Of a stretch of 13,237 nt of DNA, positions 1 to 7,155 are shown one piece after another (the stretch's first letter is position 1; each line of letters starts with the position of its first letter). A program made the position numbers and the translations under genes. The stretch comes from JBIOWF01 sp044868295 (GTDB lineage: Bacteria; Actinomycetota; Actinomycetes; Streptosporangiales; Streptosporangiaceae): the NCBI GenBank assembly GCA_044868295.1, contig JBIOWF010000313.1:1-13237 (forward strand), written 5' to 3'. Under the pieces are notes generated by a model. It made no database searches and was not told the origin of the DNA. It was given only the letters and a program-made list of their open reading frames with translations.

Positions 1-1091
1 TCCTTGGCCGCCGGCACCGGGGTGACGTAGTTGATGTACTCGGCGAGGTGCGCCGCGACCTGCGGGTCGTAGAAGAAGTCCATGAGCATGATCGCGTCGA
101 CGGGGTTGGCCGCCGTCTTCGGGATCATCATGTTGTCGGTCCAGATCGTGCCGCCCTCTTCGGGGATCACGAACTTCAGGTCCGTGCCGTCGGAGACGTT
201 CTTCTGGAAGATGTCGCCGGACCACGCCATGCACATCCAGATGTCGCCCTTGCCCAGCGGGTCGACGTAGGCCTGGTCATAGTATTTCCGGACGATCCCG
301 GCGTCGCGCTGCTCTTTGAGCTTGGCCGCCGCCTTCTCCCAGTCGGCCGGTGTCGACTTCTCCGGGTCGACCCCGATCGCGAACATCCCGGCGTTGCCGA
401 TCTCCTGGGAGTCCGACATCATGCCGATCTTGCCCTTGTACTTGGGATCCCACAGCGCGGCGAAACTGGTCGGCGGCGTGTCGATGTACTTGGGGTTGTA
501 GGCGATGCCGGTCATCCCCGACGCCCACGGCACGCTGTGGACGTTGCCCGGGTCGAACGCCTCGTTCTTGTACCTCTCGCCCGCGTTCTTGGCGAAGTTG
601 GGCAGCTTGGAGTGATCCAGCGGGACGAGATAGCCGAGATCCACGAGCTGGCTGAACTGGATGCCGTTGGTGACCACCATCAGGTCGTAGTCGATGGACT
701 GCCCGGCGGCCAGCTGCGGCTGGATCTTGGCGAACCAGCTGGCATTGTCCTGGATGACCTCCTTGTAGGTCACCGAGATCCCGGTCTGCTGGGTGAACTG
801 CTGGAGTTCAGGCCGCTTGGGATCCATGTACAGAGGCCAGTTGGCGAAGTCGACGTGGCCGTTCTTGACCTTCCCGGCCCAGTACTTCTCGACCTCGGAC
901 CGCGCCTCGGCGGACGAGGTGGGCTTGGCCGTACCCTTGCCCTGGACGCCGCACGCGGCGAGGGCGAGGCCCGCGGCCGAGAAACCGGCCATGCGCAGGG
1001 CCTCACGACGGCCGACACGACGCTGCGTCATGCCGCGCAGGAAGGCTATATCGGTTTCGCGCCCGATCCGGGCGCCGCTTGAGTCATTCAT
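1..1091 (-). CDS. potD: Polyamine ABC transporter substrate-binding lipoprotein (PotD/PotF type), 3' end outside window
   Basis: This is the extracellular receptor that would capture putrescine or spermidine and deliver it to an ABC permease. The N-terminus has a twin-arginine-like GRREALRM motif (residues 27-34), a short hydrophobic stretch and a lipobox LAAC with Cys47, so it is probably a Tat-exported lipoprotein. The mature part shows the PotD/PotF pattern: NWPLYMDP near the start, YDLMVVTNG, VPWASGMTGIAYNPKY, and a late FVIPEEGGTIWTDNMMIPK. ATG at 1091 was chosen because GGAG lies 10 nt upstream; ATG at 1100 is in frame but only one base from that GGAG, and ATG at 1031 would shorten the leader. 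About 363 codons are visible, and the family is usually 380-400 residues, so only the C-terminal tail is missing. It starts 37 nt after the ATPase gene and is clearly in the same operon. Which polyamine is bound cannot be read from this. Confidence 0.93.
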   Translation of the reverse strand, partial: MNDSSGARIGRETDIAFLRGMTQRRVGRREALRMAGFSAAGLALAACGVQGKGTAKPTSSAEARSEVEKYWAGKVKNGHVDFANWPLYMDPKRPELQQFTQQTGISVTYKEVIQDNASWFAKIQPQLAAGQSIDYDLMVVTNGIQFSQLVDLGYLVPLDHSKLPNFAKNAGERYKNEAFDPGNVHSVPWASGMTGIAYNPKYIDTPPTSFAALWDPKYKGKIGMMSDSQEIGNAGMFAIGVDPEKSTPADWEKAAAKLKEQRDAGIVRKYYDQAYVDPLGKGDIWMCMAWSGDIFQKNVSDGTDLKFVIPEEGGTIWTDNMMIPKTAANPVDAIMLMDFFYDPQVAAHLAEYINYVTPVPAAK

Positions 1092-1128
1092 GAGATTCAT
1101 GCTCCGGAAGGGTGAGAGCGGTTCCGAT

Positions 1129-2271
1129 TTACTGCAGCGCGTAGGAATGCTGTGGCTGCCAGGACAGCCAGACCGGGTCACCTCGCTCGGCGGTGATGCC
1201 GCTGTCGTGGGCGTTCTGCTGGAAAACGGTGATCTCCGCGCCGTCGGCGAGGGCCACCGCGTAGCTGTTGTAGGTGCCGAGGTAGACGACCTCGGAGACG
1301 GTTCCCTGCACGACGCTGATGTCGCCGTCGGGCTGCTCGGTCGAGATCGTGATCTTCTCCGGGCGGACCGTCAGCTCGACGACGTCCCCGGCGGCCACAC
1401 CGTCGGCCGGCAGGAAGATGCGGTCGCTGGGGCCGAGCGCGAGCACGGCGGAGCCGTTGACCTTGTCGACCGTGCCGCTGAGCAGGTTGGAGGTTCCGAT
1501 GAACCCGGCGACGAACTTGGTCGTCGGCCGCTCGTAGATCTCGCGGGGCCCGGCCAACTGCTCGACCAGGCCGTCGTTCATCACGGCGATGCGGTCGCTC
1601 ATGGTCAGCGCCTCGCCCTGGTCGTGGGTCACGTAGACGAACGTGATCCCGACCTCACGCTGGATGCGCTTGAGCTCGATCTGCATGTGCTGGCGGAGCT
1701 TGAGGTCGAGCGCGCCGAGCGGCTCGTCCAGGAGGAGCGCGCGCGGCTTGTTGACCAGAGCGCGGGCGAGCGCCACACGCTGCTGCTGCCCGCCGGACAT
1801 CTCACGCGGGCGGCGTTTCTCGCGGCCCACCAGGTCGACGATCTCCAGGATCTCGCCGACGCGCCGCTTGATCTCGGCGTCGGCGACCTTCTTGCGCTTG
1901 AGGCCGAAGGCGACGTTGTCCCAGACGTTCATGTGCGGGAAGAGCGCGTAGGACTGGAAGACCATGTTGACGTCCCGCTTGTTCGGCGGGACGTTCGTGA
2001 CGTCCTGACCGTGCAGCCGGACGACCCCCCGCGTGGGGTCCTCGAACCCGGCGATCATGCGCATGGTGGTGGTCTTGCCGCAGCCGGACGGGCCGAGGAG
2101 CGAGAAGAACTCGCCTTCGGCGATGGCCAGGCTGACGCCCTTCACCGCCCGCACGGTCTCGCCGTGCGACATGAATTCCTTGACGACATCATCGAGCTCG
2201 ATGGCGGGCACCGACTCGGAGTCGGAAGCGGCCTCGAGAGTGGCTTCCTGGCCCGCCTGGATCTCCGTCAT
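1129..2271 (-). CDS. potA: Polyamine ABC transporter ATP-binding protein (PotA type)
   Basis: This is the cytoplasmic ATPase that powers polyamine import. All ABC ATPase motifs are present in the 380-aa product: Walker A GPSGCGKT (60-67), Q-loop FQSY (Q106), signature MSGGQQQ (158-164, the common LSGGQ variant), Walker B ALLLDEP (178-184) and the switch His in VTHD (H216). The C-terminal third (about 260-375) looks like the TOBE-type regulatory domain of PotA/MalK ATPases. Length matches the family, and a 20-residue N-terminal extension precedes the domain. The ATG follows AGGG at about 11 nt. It sits 46 nt after the aldehyde dehydrogenase and 37 nt before the binding-protein gene. Assignment to polyamines rather than iron or sulfate rests on similarity to PotA and on the two flanking genes; the fold alone would not settle it. 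Confidence 0.93.
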   Translation of the reverse strand: MTEIQAGQEATLEAASDSESVPAIELDDVVKEFMSHGETVRAVKGVSLAIAEGEFFSLLGPSGCGKTTTMRMIAGFEDPTRGVVRLHGQDVTNVPPNKRDVNMVFQSYALFPHMNVWDNVAFGLKRKKVADAEIKRRVGEILEIVDLVGREKRRPREMSGGQQQRVALARALVNKPRALLLDEPLGALDLKLRQHMQIELKRIQREVGITFVYVTHDQGEALTMSDRIAVMNDGLVEQLAGPREIYERPTTKFVAGFIGTSNLLSGTVDKVNGSAVLALGPSDRIFLPADGVAAGDVVELTVRPEKITISTEQPDGDISVVQGTVSEVVYLGTYNSYAVALADGAEITVFQQNAHDSGITAERGDPVWLSWQPQHSYALQ

Positions 2272-2317
2272 TACACGCTTATCCCTACTTCCGTGAGGTC
2301 GTACGGCTCCCGCCGAC

Positions 2318-3751
2318 CTACTCGCCGATGTAATGCATCACGTGCTTGACGCGCGTGTAGTCGTGCAGTCCGAAGACCGACAGGTCCTTTCCGTAGCCGG
2401 AGTGCTTGAAGCCGCCGTGCGGCATCTCGGACACGAACGGGATGTGGGTGTTGACCCAGACGACGCCGAAGCCGAGCCGCTTGGACATCCGCATCGCGCG
2501 CCCGTGGTCCGACGTCCAGACCGAACCGGACAGGCCGTACTGCACGCCGTTGGCCTTGGCCAGGGCGTCGGCCTCGTCGCTGAACGTCTGAATGGTGATG
2601 ACCGGGCCGAAGACCTCGGTCTGCACCATCTCGTCGTCCTGCTGGAGCCCGTCGACGACGGTCGGGGCGAAGAAGTAGCCCTGGTCGCCGACCCGGTGCC
2701 CACCGGTCAGGATCGTCGCGTGCCCGGGAACCCGCTCGAAGAAGGCCTCGACGCGGGCGAGCTGGTTCGCGTTGTTCAGCGGGCCGAAGTAGGCGTCCTC
2801 GTCGTCCAGGCCGCCCATCTTGGTGTTCTCGGCGGCCTCCGCGAGAGCGGCGGCGAGCTCGTCGTGGATGCTTTCCTGGACCAGCACCCGGCAGGCCGCC
2901 GTGCAGTCCTGGCCGGCGTTGTAGAGACCGGCTCCGGCGATCGCCTCCGCGACGCCCTTGATGTCCTTGACGTCGTCGAACACCACGACCGGGGCCTTGC
3001 CGCCGAGCTCCAGGTGTACGCGCTTGACATCGTCGGCGGCGGTCCTGGCGACCGCCATGCCCGCGCCGACCGATCCGGTGATGGCGACCATGCTCGCGGC
3101 CGGGTGGCCCACGACCAGCGCGCCGGTCTCGCGATCGCCGGTGACCACGTTGAAGACACCGGCGGGCAGGACGTCTCCGATGATCTCGGCGAGCTTCACC
3201 GTGGACACCGGAGTGGTGTCGGACGGCTTGAGGACGATCGTGTTGCCCGCGGCCAGCGCGGGGGCGATCTTCCAGACGGCCATCATCATCGGATAGTTCC
3301 ACGGCGTCACCTGGCCGACGACGCCGATCGGCTCGTGCCGGATCATGGACGTGTGGTCGGCGAGGAACTCACCCGCGGTCGGCCCCTCAAGGGTGCGGGC
3401 GGCGCCGGCGAAGAAGCGGAAGTGGTCGGCCGCGACCGGGGTCTCGTCCTCGGCCATGCGGGCGCGAGGCTTGCCGGTGTTGCGGCACTCGGCCTCGTTG
3501 ATCTCGCCGGCCCGGGCCTCGATCGCGTCGGCGACCTTCAGCAGCAGGTTGGCGCGCTCAGCGGGTGTGGTCTGGCCCCAGGTCTCGAATGCGGCCAGGG
3601 CGGCCGCGTAGGCGGCGTCGACGTCCTCCGGGCCGGACAGCGGCGCCTGGGCGTAGACCTCGCCCGTGCCGGGGTCGACCACGTCGGAGAAACGACCGCT
3701 CGCGGCGTCGACGAACTTCCCGTTGATGAAGTTCTGTAGACGGGTGGTCAC
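2318..3751 (-). CDS. patD: Gamma-aminobutyraldehyde dehydrogenase (PatD type)
   Basis: This NAD-dependent aldehyde dehydrogenase would oxidise 4-aminobutanal (the product of putrescine transamination or oxidation) to GABA in the cytosol. The 477-aa product has the full aldehyde dehydrogenase set: TPWNYP with the oxyanion Asn152, LKPSD (Lys175), TGSVGAG, HLELGGK with general base Glu248, NAGQDCTAACR with nucleophile Cys283, and EVFGP (379-383). The NAGQDCTAACR segment and the length match PatD/YdcW rather than betaine-aldehyde enzymes, though related omega-aminoaldehydes are possible substrates. GTG at 3751 was chosen because AGGAGG lies exactly 6 nt upstream; an in-frame upstream ATG at 3805 would place that Shine-Dalgarno inside the gene. 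It is first in the minus-strand operon with the polyamine transporter and is transcribed away from the Lrp/AsnC regulator. The aminotransferase that would make its substrate is not in this window. Confidence 0.92.
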   Translation of the reverse strand: MTTRLQNFINGKFVDAASGRFSDVVDPGTGEVYAQAPLSGPEDVDAAYAAALAAFETWGQTTPAERANLLLKVADAIEARAGEINEAECRNTGKPRARMAEDETPVAADHFRFFAGAARTLEGPTAGEFLADHTSMIRHEPIGVVGQVTPWNYPMMMAVWKIAPALAAGNTIVLKPSDTTPVSTVKLAEIIGDVLPAGVFNVVTGDRETGALVVGHPAASMVAITGSVGAGMAVARTAADDVKRVHLELGGKAPVVVFDDVKDIKGVAEAIAGAGLYNAGQDCTAACRVLVQESIHDELAAALAEAAENTKMGGLDDEDAYFGPLNNANQLARVEAFFERVPGHATILTGGHRVGDQGYFFAPTVVDGLQQDDEMVQTEVFGPVITIQTFSDEADALAKANGVQYGLSGSVWTSDHGRAMRMSKRLGFGVVWVNTHIPFVSEMPHGGFKHSGYGKDLSVFGLHDYTRVKHVMHYIGE

Positions 3752-3757
3752 CTTTGA

Positions 3758-3763
3758 CCTCCT
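3758..3763 (-). promoter_or_regulatory. Ribosome binding site deciding the patD start
   Basis: The minus strand reads AGGAGG here, 6 nt before the GTG at 3751. A perfect Shine-Dalgarno at ideal spacing makes the GTG the start despite an earlier in-frame ATG. Confidence 0.85.
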
Positions 3764-3851
3764 CGTGAGGTGGCTGGAGTTGTCGCGACTCTGACAGAAT
3801 AACAAGCTATCGACAAGGGATTTCGTGGCGTAGATATCAAACTGCTACGGA

Positions 3852-3930
3852 ATCGCTTGACATGAGCGATGGAACTGACAACATGTCGCAGCAGGAGGGC
3901 AACATGTCAGGAACCGCCGCGTAACATACG
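3852..3930. promoter_or_regulatory. Phased ACATG operator array over the regulator promoter
   Basis: ACATG begins at 3860, 3881 and 3902, exactly 21 bp apart, and a related AACATA follows at 3923, one base out of phase. The middle copy lies in GACA-ACA-TGTC, and the first lies inside the inverted repeat ATCGCT-(7)-AGCGAT at 3852-3870. A perfect -35 hexamer TTGACA at 3857-3862 overlaps the first copy; a -10 is unclear, CAACAT at 3879 being the best candidate. Two-turn phasing on one DNA face is what an Lrp/AsnC oligomer would bind. The repeats are seen directly; binding by the adjacent regulator and control of both divergent units are inferred. Confidence 0.6.
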
Positions 3931-3976
3931 CGCGCTGCTGCTGACGAAGCGAGCCCAAGAGAGGACACCCCCTCGG

Positions 3977-4465
3977 ATGACGACTCCGCCCAAGGTTCGC
4001 GTGACCGCGAAGAACGGTCCCGTCGTGCTCGACGAGATCTCCAAGCAGATCGTTGAGCAACTCCAGATGGACGGGCGCAAGCCGTACGCCTCGATCGGCA
4101 AGGCGGTAGGGCTGTCCGAAGCGGCGGTGCGCCAGCGCGTGCAGCGCCTGCTGGACTCCGGGGTCATGCAGATCGTGGCCGTGACCGACCCGCTCACGCT
4201 GGGCTTCCCCCGGCAGGCGATGATCGGCATCAAGTGCGAGGGCGACCTGGAGATGGTCGCCGACGAGCTGTCCTCGATCGACGAGATCGACTACGTGGTC
4301 CTGACCGCCGGATCCGTCGACGTGATGGTCGAGGTGGTCTGCGAGGGAGACGGCCACCTGCTGGAGATCCTCGGCAAGATCCGGGCGATCCCCAGCGTTC
4401 GCGCGACCGAGACGTTCGTCTACCTGAAGCTGCACAAGCAGACCTACTCATGGGGCACGCGCTGA
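3977..4465 (+). CDS. Lrp/AsnC family transcriptional regulator
   Basis: A 162-aa DNA-binding regulator of the feast/famine family, which usually forms dimers to octamers and responds to amino acids or related small molecules. The N-terminal helix-turn-helix spans about residues 17-66 (LDEISKQIVEQL, then SIGKAVGLSEAAVRQRVQRLL). The RAM effector domain spans about 75-152 and includes the AMIGIKCEG strand, VVLTAGSVDVMVEVVC and a C-terminal TETFVYLKLHK strand. ATG at 3977 gives the expected family length; GAGG lies 12 nt upstream, somewhat far. An in-frame ATG at 3869 would add 36 unrelated residues covering the operator. It is divergent from the polyamine degradation and uptake operon and is probably its local regulator, with putrescine or a catabolite as a plausible ligand. 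That assignment comes from position, not from the protein sequence. Confidence 0.92.
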   Translation: MTTPPKVRVTAKNGPVVLDEISKQIVEQLQMDGRKPYASIGKAVGLSEAAVRQRVQRLLDSGVMQIVAVTDPLTLGFPRQAMIGIKCEGDLEMVADELSSIDEIDYVVLTAGSVDVMVEVVCEGDGHLLEILGKIRAIPSVRATETFVYLKLHKQTYSWGTR

Positions 4466-4486
4466 GATTCCGTTGAGCCGCCCTGC

Positions 4487-4510
4487 CACTCGGGGCAGGC
4501 GCCCCGAGTG
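4487..4510. terminator. Hairpin terminator shared by two converging genes
   Basis: CACTCGGGGC (4487-4496) and GCCCCGAGTG (4501-4510) form a perfect 10-bp stem with a 4-nt AGGC loop. It stands 22 nt after the regulator stop and 24 nt before the stop of the opposing peptidase gene. There is no long T run, which is usual for actinomycete terminators, and the symmetry would allow it to serve both directions. Confidence 0.8.
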
Positions 4511-4533
4511 AGGGTTCAAAACAAGGACTCGCT

Positions 4534-5919
4534 CTAGAGCGAGGGCTTCTTGGCCCGATAGAGCCAGGCGTCGAACAGGCCGCTCAGCTCCTCGCCGGAG
4601 ATCTCCTCCGCCAGATTGACGAAGTCCTGGGTCACGACCGTGCCGTGCCGGTTCTCGTCCGCCCAGGCGGGGAGCAGCTTGAAGAACGCGTCGTCACCGA
4701 TCTTCTTGCGCAGGGCGTGCAGCGTCATCGCCCCCCGCTTGTAGACAGCGTTCTCGTCGAACATGCCCGCCATGCCGGGATCTCCGGTCTTCAGCTTCCA
4801 GAAGTCGCCCTTCCGCTTGTACAGCGACGCGAAGGTCTTCTGCGCGGACGGGCCGCCGTGCTGCTCCTCGTACAGCCATTCGGCGTAGGTCGCGAAGCCC
4901 TCGTTGAGCCAGATGTCCTTCCAGTTCTTCAGGCCCACGCTGTCACCGAACCACTGGTGGGCCAGCTCGTGCACGACCTCCAGGTCGTTGGTCGGGCCCC
5001 CGTCGTAGACGGGCCGTCCCTGGGTCTCCAGCGCGTACCCCACGTCGAGCTTGTCGGCGATGCCGCCGGTCGAGGAGAACGGGTACGGCCCGAAGACCTT
5101 CGACTCCCACTCGATCGCCTTCTTAGTCGTCCTGTGGAGGTACTTGGACTTCTCGGCCAGCGCCGGATCGTACGCGGTGAGGTTCGGCTTGCCCTTGACG
5201 AAGCCGTCGGTGACCTTGAAGTCCCCGATCGCGACCATGGCCAGGTAGGCCGCCATGGGCTGCTTCATCTCCCACTTGACCGTGGTCCACCCCTTGCGAA
5301 CGCCCACGATGCCGGGGTTCGCCGGCTCGCCGTTGGCGAGGGCGGTCACGCCGACGGGCACCGAGATCGTGAAGGTGAAGGTGGCCTTGTCCCTCGGGTT
5401 GTCGTTGGCCGGGAACCAGCTCCGCGCGCCGTCCGGCTCGGAGACCACGACCGCGCCGTCCTTGGTGTTGATCCACCCTTCGAGGCCCAGCGCCTTGTCG
5501 TTGATGGCCTTCGGCTTGCCGTCGTAGGTCACCTCGACGGTGAACGCGCTGCCGGACGGCAGCCCCTTCGCCGGGGTGACCACGAGTTCCTGGCCCTTCC
5601 GCTTGAAAGCGGCCTTCTTCCCGTTGACCTCGACCTTGCGGATCTTGGGCCCGGAGTAGTCGAGGTCGAACCGAGACAGGTCCTGCGTGGCGGTCGCGCT
5701 GATCGTCGCCACGGCACTTAAATCATGCGTCTTGGGGTCGAATCGAAGCTTCAGGTCGTAGTGGCCGACGTCGTATCCGCCGTTGCCGGCCATCGGGAAG
5801 TACGGGTCACCCAGACCGGCCGCTCCCGGCTTGAAAGTGTCCGCTTCGGCGGCGGTCGGAATGGACAAGATCAGACTTGCGACGGCAATCGCCGCGAGGG
5901 GGGTTCGTCTGCGAGACAT
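4534..5919 (-). CDS. Secreted M1-family zinc metallopeptidase (aminopeptidase N-like)
   Basis: A 461-aa exported zinc peptidase that would remove N-terminal residues from peptides outside the cytoplasm. Residues 1-26 form a Sec-type signal peptide (SRRR, hydrophobic core, AEA cleavage site). An M1 N-terminal beta domain follows. The substrate-binding GAMEN segment appears as YALETQ (295-300), the form common in actinobacterial members. The zinc site is HELAHQWFGD (His317, Glu318, His321) with the third ligand Glu340 in NEGFATY, and Tyr393 in VYKRGAM is the expected transition-state tyrosine. It is shorter than ePepN (about 870) because the C-terminal helical domain is absent, as in other short bacterial M1 enzymes. 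ATG at 5919 gives a clean signal peptide; an in-frame ATG at 5991 would put 24 charged residues in front and has no ribosome binding site. It is monocistronic and converges with the regulator gene. Confidence 0.92.
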   Translation of the reverse strand: MSRRRTPLAAIAVASLILSIPTAAEADTFKPGAAGLGDPYFPMAGNGGYDVGHYDLKLRFDPKTHDLSAVATISATATQDLSRFDLDYSGPKIRKVEVNGKKAAFKRKGQELVVTPAKGLPSGSAFTVEVTYDGKPKAINDKALGLEGWINTKDGAVVVSEPDGARSWFPANDNPRDKATFTFTISVPVGVTALANGEPANPGIVGVRKGWTTVKWEMKQPMAAYLAMVAIGDFKVTDGFVKGKPNLTAYDPALAEKSKYLHRTTKKAIEWESKVFGPYPFSSTGGIADKLDVGYALETQGRPVYDGGPTNDLEVVHELAHQWFGDSVGLKNWKDIWLNEGFATYAEWLYEEQHGGPSAQKTFASLYKRKGDFWKLKTGDPGMAGMFDENAVYKRGAMTLHALRKKIGDDAFFKLLPAWADENRHGTVVTQDFVNLAEEISGEELSGLFDAWLYRAKKPSL

Positions 5920-5971
5920 GCGCCCTATGGTGCTATACCGCCGAGCGAAATCTCTCCGCGACTTGCGGAGA
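5920..5971 (-). promoter_or_regulatory. Probable peptidase promoter region with inverted repeat
   Basis: On the minus strand a TATAGC -10-like hexamer lies 12 nt before the ATG at 5919, implying a very short leader; no clear -35 is seen. Upstream of it, TCTCCGC (5953-5959) and GCGGAGA (5965-5971) form a 7-bp inverted repeat with a 5-nt spacer, which could be an operator. The repeat is certain; its role is inferred. Confidence 0.35.
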
Positions 5972-6018
5972 TTGTTGGGATTTGCACTCATTAGTCGGCC
6001 GATGTGATCACCGGACTC

Positions 6019-6035
6019 CCCCGTCCTCGACGGGG
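6019..6035. terminator. Short GC-rich hairpin between the peptidase gene and the ABC remnant
   Basis: CCCCGTC and GACGGGG pair perfectly around a CTC loop. No T run follows. It might end a former upstream plus-strand gene or insulate the peptidase promoter; nothing else supports a role. Confidence 0.35.
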
Positions 6036-6060
6036 TTCCAGCGGATAGGCTGCCGGATCT

Positions 6061-6201
6061 ATGCGCGTTGCGACCGTTTCATTCCGCTACCGCCGGCAAG
6101 ATCCATGGGTGCTGGCCGACGCCGGTCTGAGTCTCGATCCAGAAGACGTGGCGGAGGTCACGGGGCCCAACGGCACCGGAAAGCCCAACAAGGGATTGTG
6201 A
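6061..6201 (+). pseudogene. Remnant of an ABC transporter ATPase, N-terminal 46 codons only
   Basis: The frame begins MRVATVSFRYRRQDPWVL, continues with an acidic LDPEDVAEV segment, and reaches GPNGTGK at residues 36-42. This is the opening of an ABC ATPase nucleotide-binding domain: the FRY strand with its aromatic A-loop position, the beta strand, then Walker A. The Ser/Thr that must follow the Walker A lysine is Pro43, and the frame ends at TGA three codons after Asn44. No Q-loop, signature or Walker B follows in any frame I could read. A protein ending here could not bind or hydrolyse ATP, so this is a truncated relic. The break point near 6185-6200 is a candidate junction with the accessory DNA to its right. 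The similarity to ABC ATPases is clear by eye; which transporter it belonged to is not. Confidence 0.6.
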
Positions 6202-6575
6202 CCCTTTTGAGACAGACGGCAACCGGCCGATTCAGTGACGACGTCCCCGGATCGTCTTCACGTCTGCCGTCGCCTCCGCTGCAGAAGCGGACTGGTATCC
6301 GGCGAAAGCTGATCTAGTCGAATCGTCAGCCCAGTACGACGCGCACTCTGCGTGCGCCCGGACTTCCCTGCTCCCGATAGCTGCCTGAACCGGGACTGTC
6401 AGGCGGGTTCTGTCAAGTACGGCTTTGCGTGTACCTCGGCCGGTGACCTTCCACCTTGAGCGGTTGTCCTGCCTGTACAGCCGTGCTTGACAGGTTCCGT
6501 CTGCCCCGGACAATCGGGCGGCGGGCGCAGGGTCACGACGGGGAGGCTGATAGACCGCGCGCCACCGGGTTTGGA
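6202..6575. other. Gene-poor junction region, 374 bp
   Basis: No convincing gene was found. A 116-codon minus-strand frame (6232-6582) begins with TTG inside the end of the CYTH gene, lacks a ribosome binding site of its own and shows no recognisable domain, so it is not called. The only clear structure is the imperfect inverted repeat at 6410-6493, entered separately. Confidence 0.5.
6410..6493. repeat. Imperfect 15-bp inverted repeat with TGTCAAG ends
   Basis: CTGTCAAGTACGGCT (6410-6424) and AGCCGTGCTTGACAG (6479-6493) are inverted copies with one mismatch in 15, separated by 54 bp. The unit could be a tiny non-autonomous element, a large hairpin ending the minus-strand CYTH transcript, or an operator pair. 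The repeat is seen directly; function is unknown. Confidence 0.5.
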
Positions 6576-7142
6576 CTACCAATGATCCCGCTTCCGTTTG
6601 ACTGCTTCGGTGTACAGCTCGGTGGTGAAATCGTCGTCAAGGATGCCGAGGTCTACCATCTGCGCACGTACGGCTTTAAGTGCCCCGGGCACCTGATCGG
6701 GATCATCCGCCATGGTCTCGATCTCAAGGAAGGTGCCGTCAAGCTCCGGAACCGTCACCAGCGTCGCGAACATGGACCGCCCTTCGGCTTCAAAGCGCCA
6801 GTTCACACAATGCTTCTCGAATGAGATAAGTCGTTCGTAGCCAAGGTTCCGCAAGATGGCTTCGAGCACTTGGGCATCCGCTGCCTCTGTCTCGTATTCA
6901 GGTTTCGAGCCGCTTTCTTGATCAACCGCAGGCGCTTTGTAAGTGAGCAAGATGCGCATAGACCTCTCGGAGGTTACGGTGCGAATGCGTAGTTCACGTC
7001 CGGAAGCTGTAAGCGCTTGATTGGCATCATCGTAGTACGCATCCCTGTAGATGCTTGTCTCACCGCTCGTCAAACCGTCCAGAAGCTTTTTCACCCGATT
7101 TGGCGCGCGGACACGGGCCTTCAGCTCAACTTCGATAGGCAT
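6576..7142 (-). CDS. CYTH-domain protein (class IV adenylate cyclase / triphosphatase superfamily)
   Basis: A 188-aa protein of the triphosphate tunnel fold. The N-terminus has the diagnostic E-x-E-x-K as EVELK (Glu4, Glu6, Lys8). Further tunnel motifs are RELRIR (Arg52, Arg54), LTYK (Lys69), PEYETE (Glu82, Glu84), Lys110 and the late strand FLEIE (Glu140, Glu142). Family members make cAMP from ATP, hydrolyse thiamine triphosphate or tripolyphosphate, or act on other triphosphorylated substrates. Two usual positions look altered: the Arg of the K-x-R pair appears as Cys112, and the metal-binding Asp of the LD strand appears as Val129, so activity may be changed. It follows the HTH regulator by 13 nt with GGGAGGGGG in the gap, so the two are co-transcribed. 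By eye its third positions are less GC-rich than those of the polyamine genes, consistent with acquisition. The substrate is unknown. Confidence 0.85.
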   Translation of the reverse strand: MPIEVELKARVRAPNRVKKLLDGLTSGETSIYRDAYYDDANQALTASGRELRIRTVTSERSMRILLTYKAPAVDQESGSKPEYETEAADAQVLEAILRNLGYERLISFEKHCVNWRFEAEGRSMFATLVTVPELDGTFLEIETMADDPDQVPGALKAVRAQMVDLGILDDDFTTELYTEAVKRKRDHW

Positions 7143-7155
7143 ACGACCCCCTCCC

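Noticed and set aside
793..2349. Long plus-strand open frame (518 codons) opposite the potA and potD genes
   Set aside because: It is antisense to two genes with complete family motifs. Its His/Asp/Val/Gly-rich composition is what results from reading GC-rich genes backwards.
2333..3739. 468-codon plus-strand frame opposite the aldehyde dehydrogenase
   Set aside because: It mirrors a gene with all catalytic residues present; no domain or start signal of its own.
4645..5721. 358-codon plus-strand frame opposite the M1 peptidase
   Set aside because: Shadow of a well-supported gene; composition is typical of antisense reading.
6232..6582. 116-codon minus-strand frame after the CYTH gene
   Set aside because: Starts with TTG inside the preceding gene, has no ribosome binding site and no recognisable pattern; it also covers the inverted repeat region.
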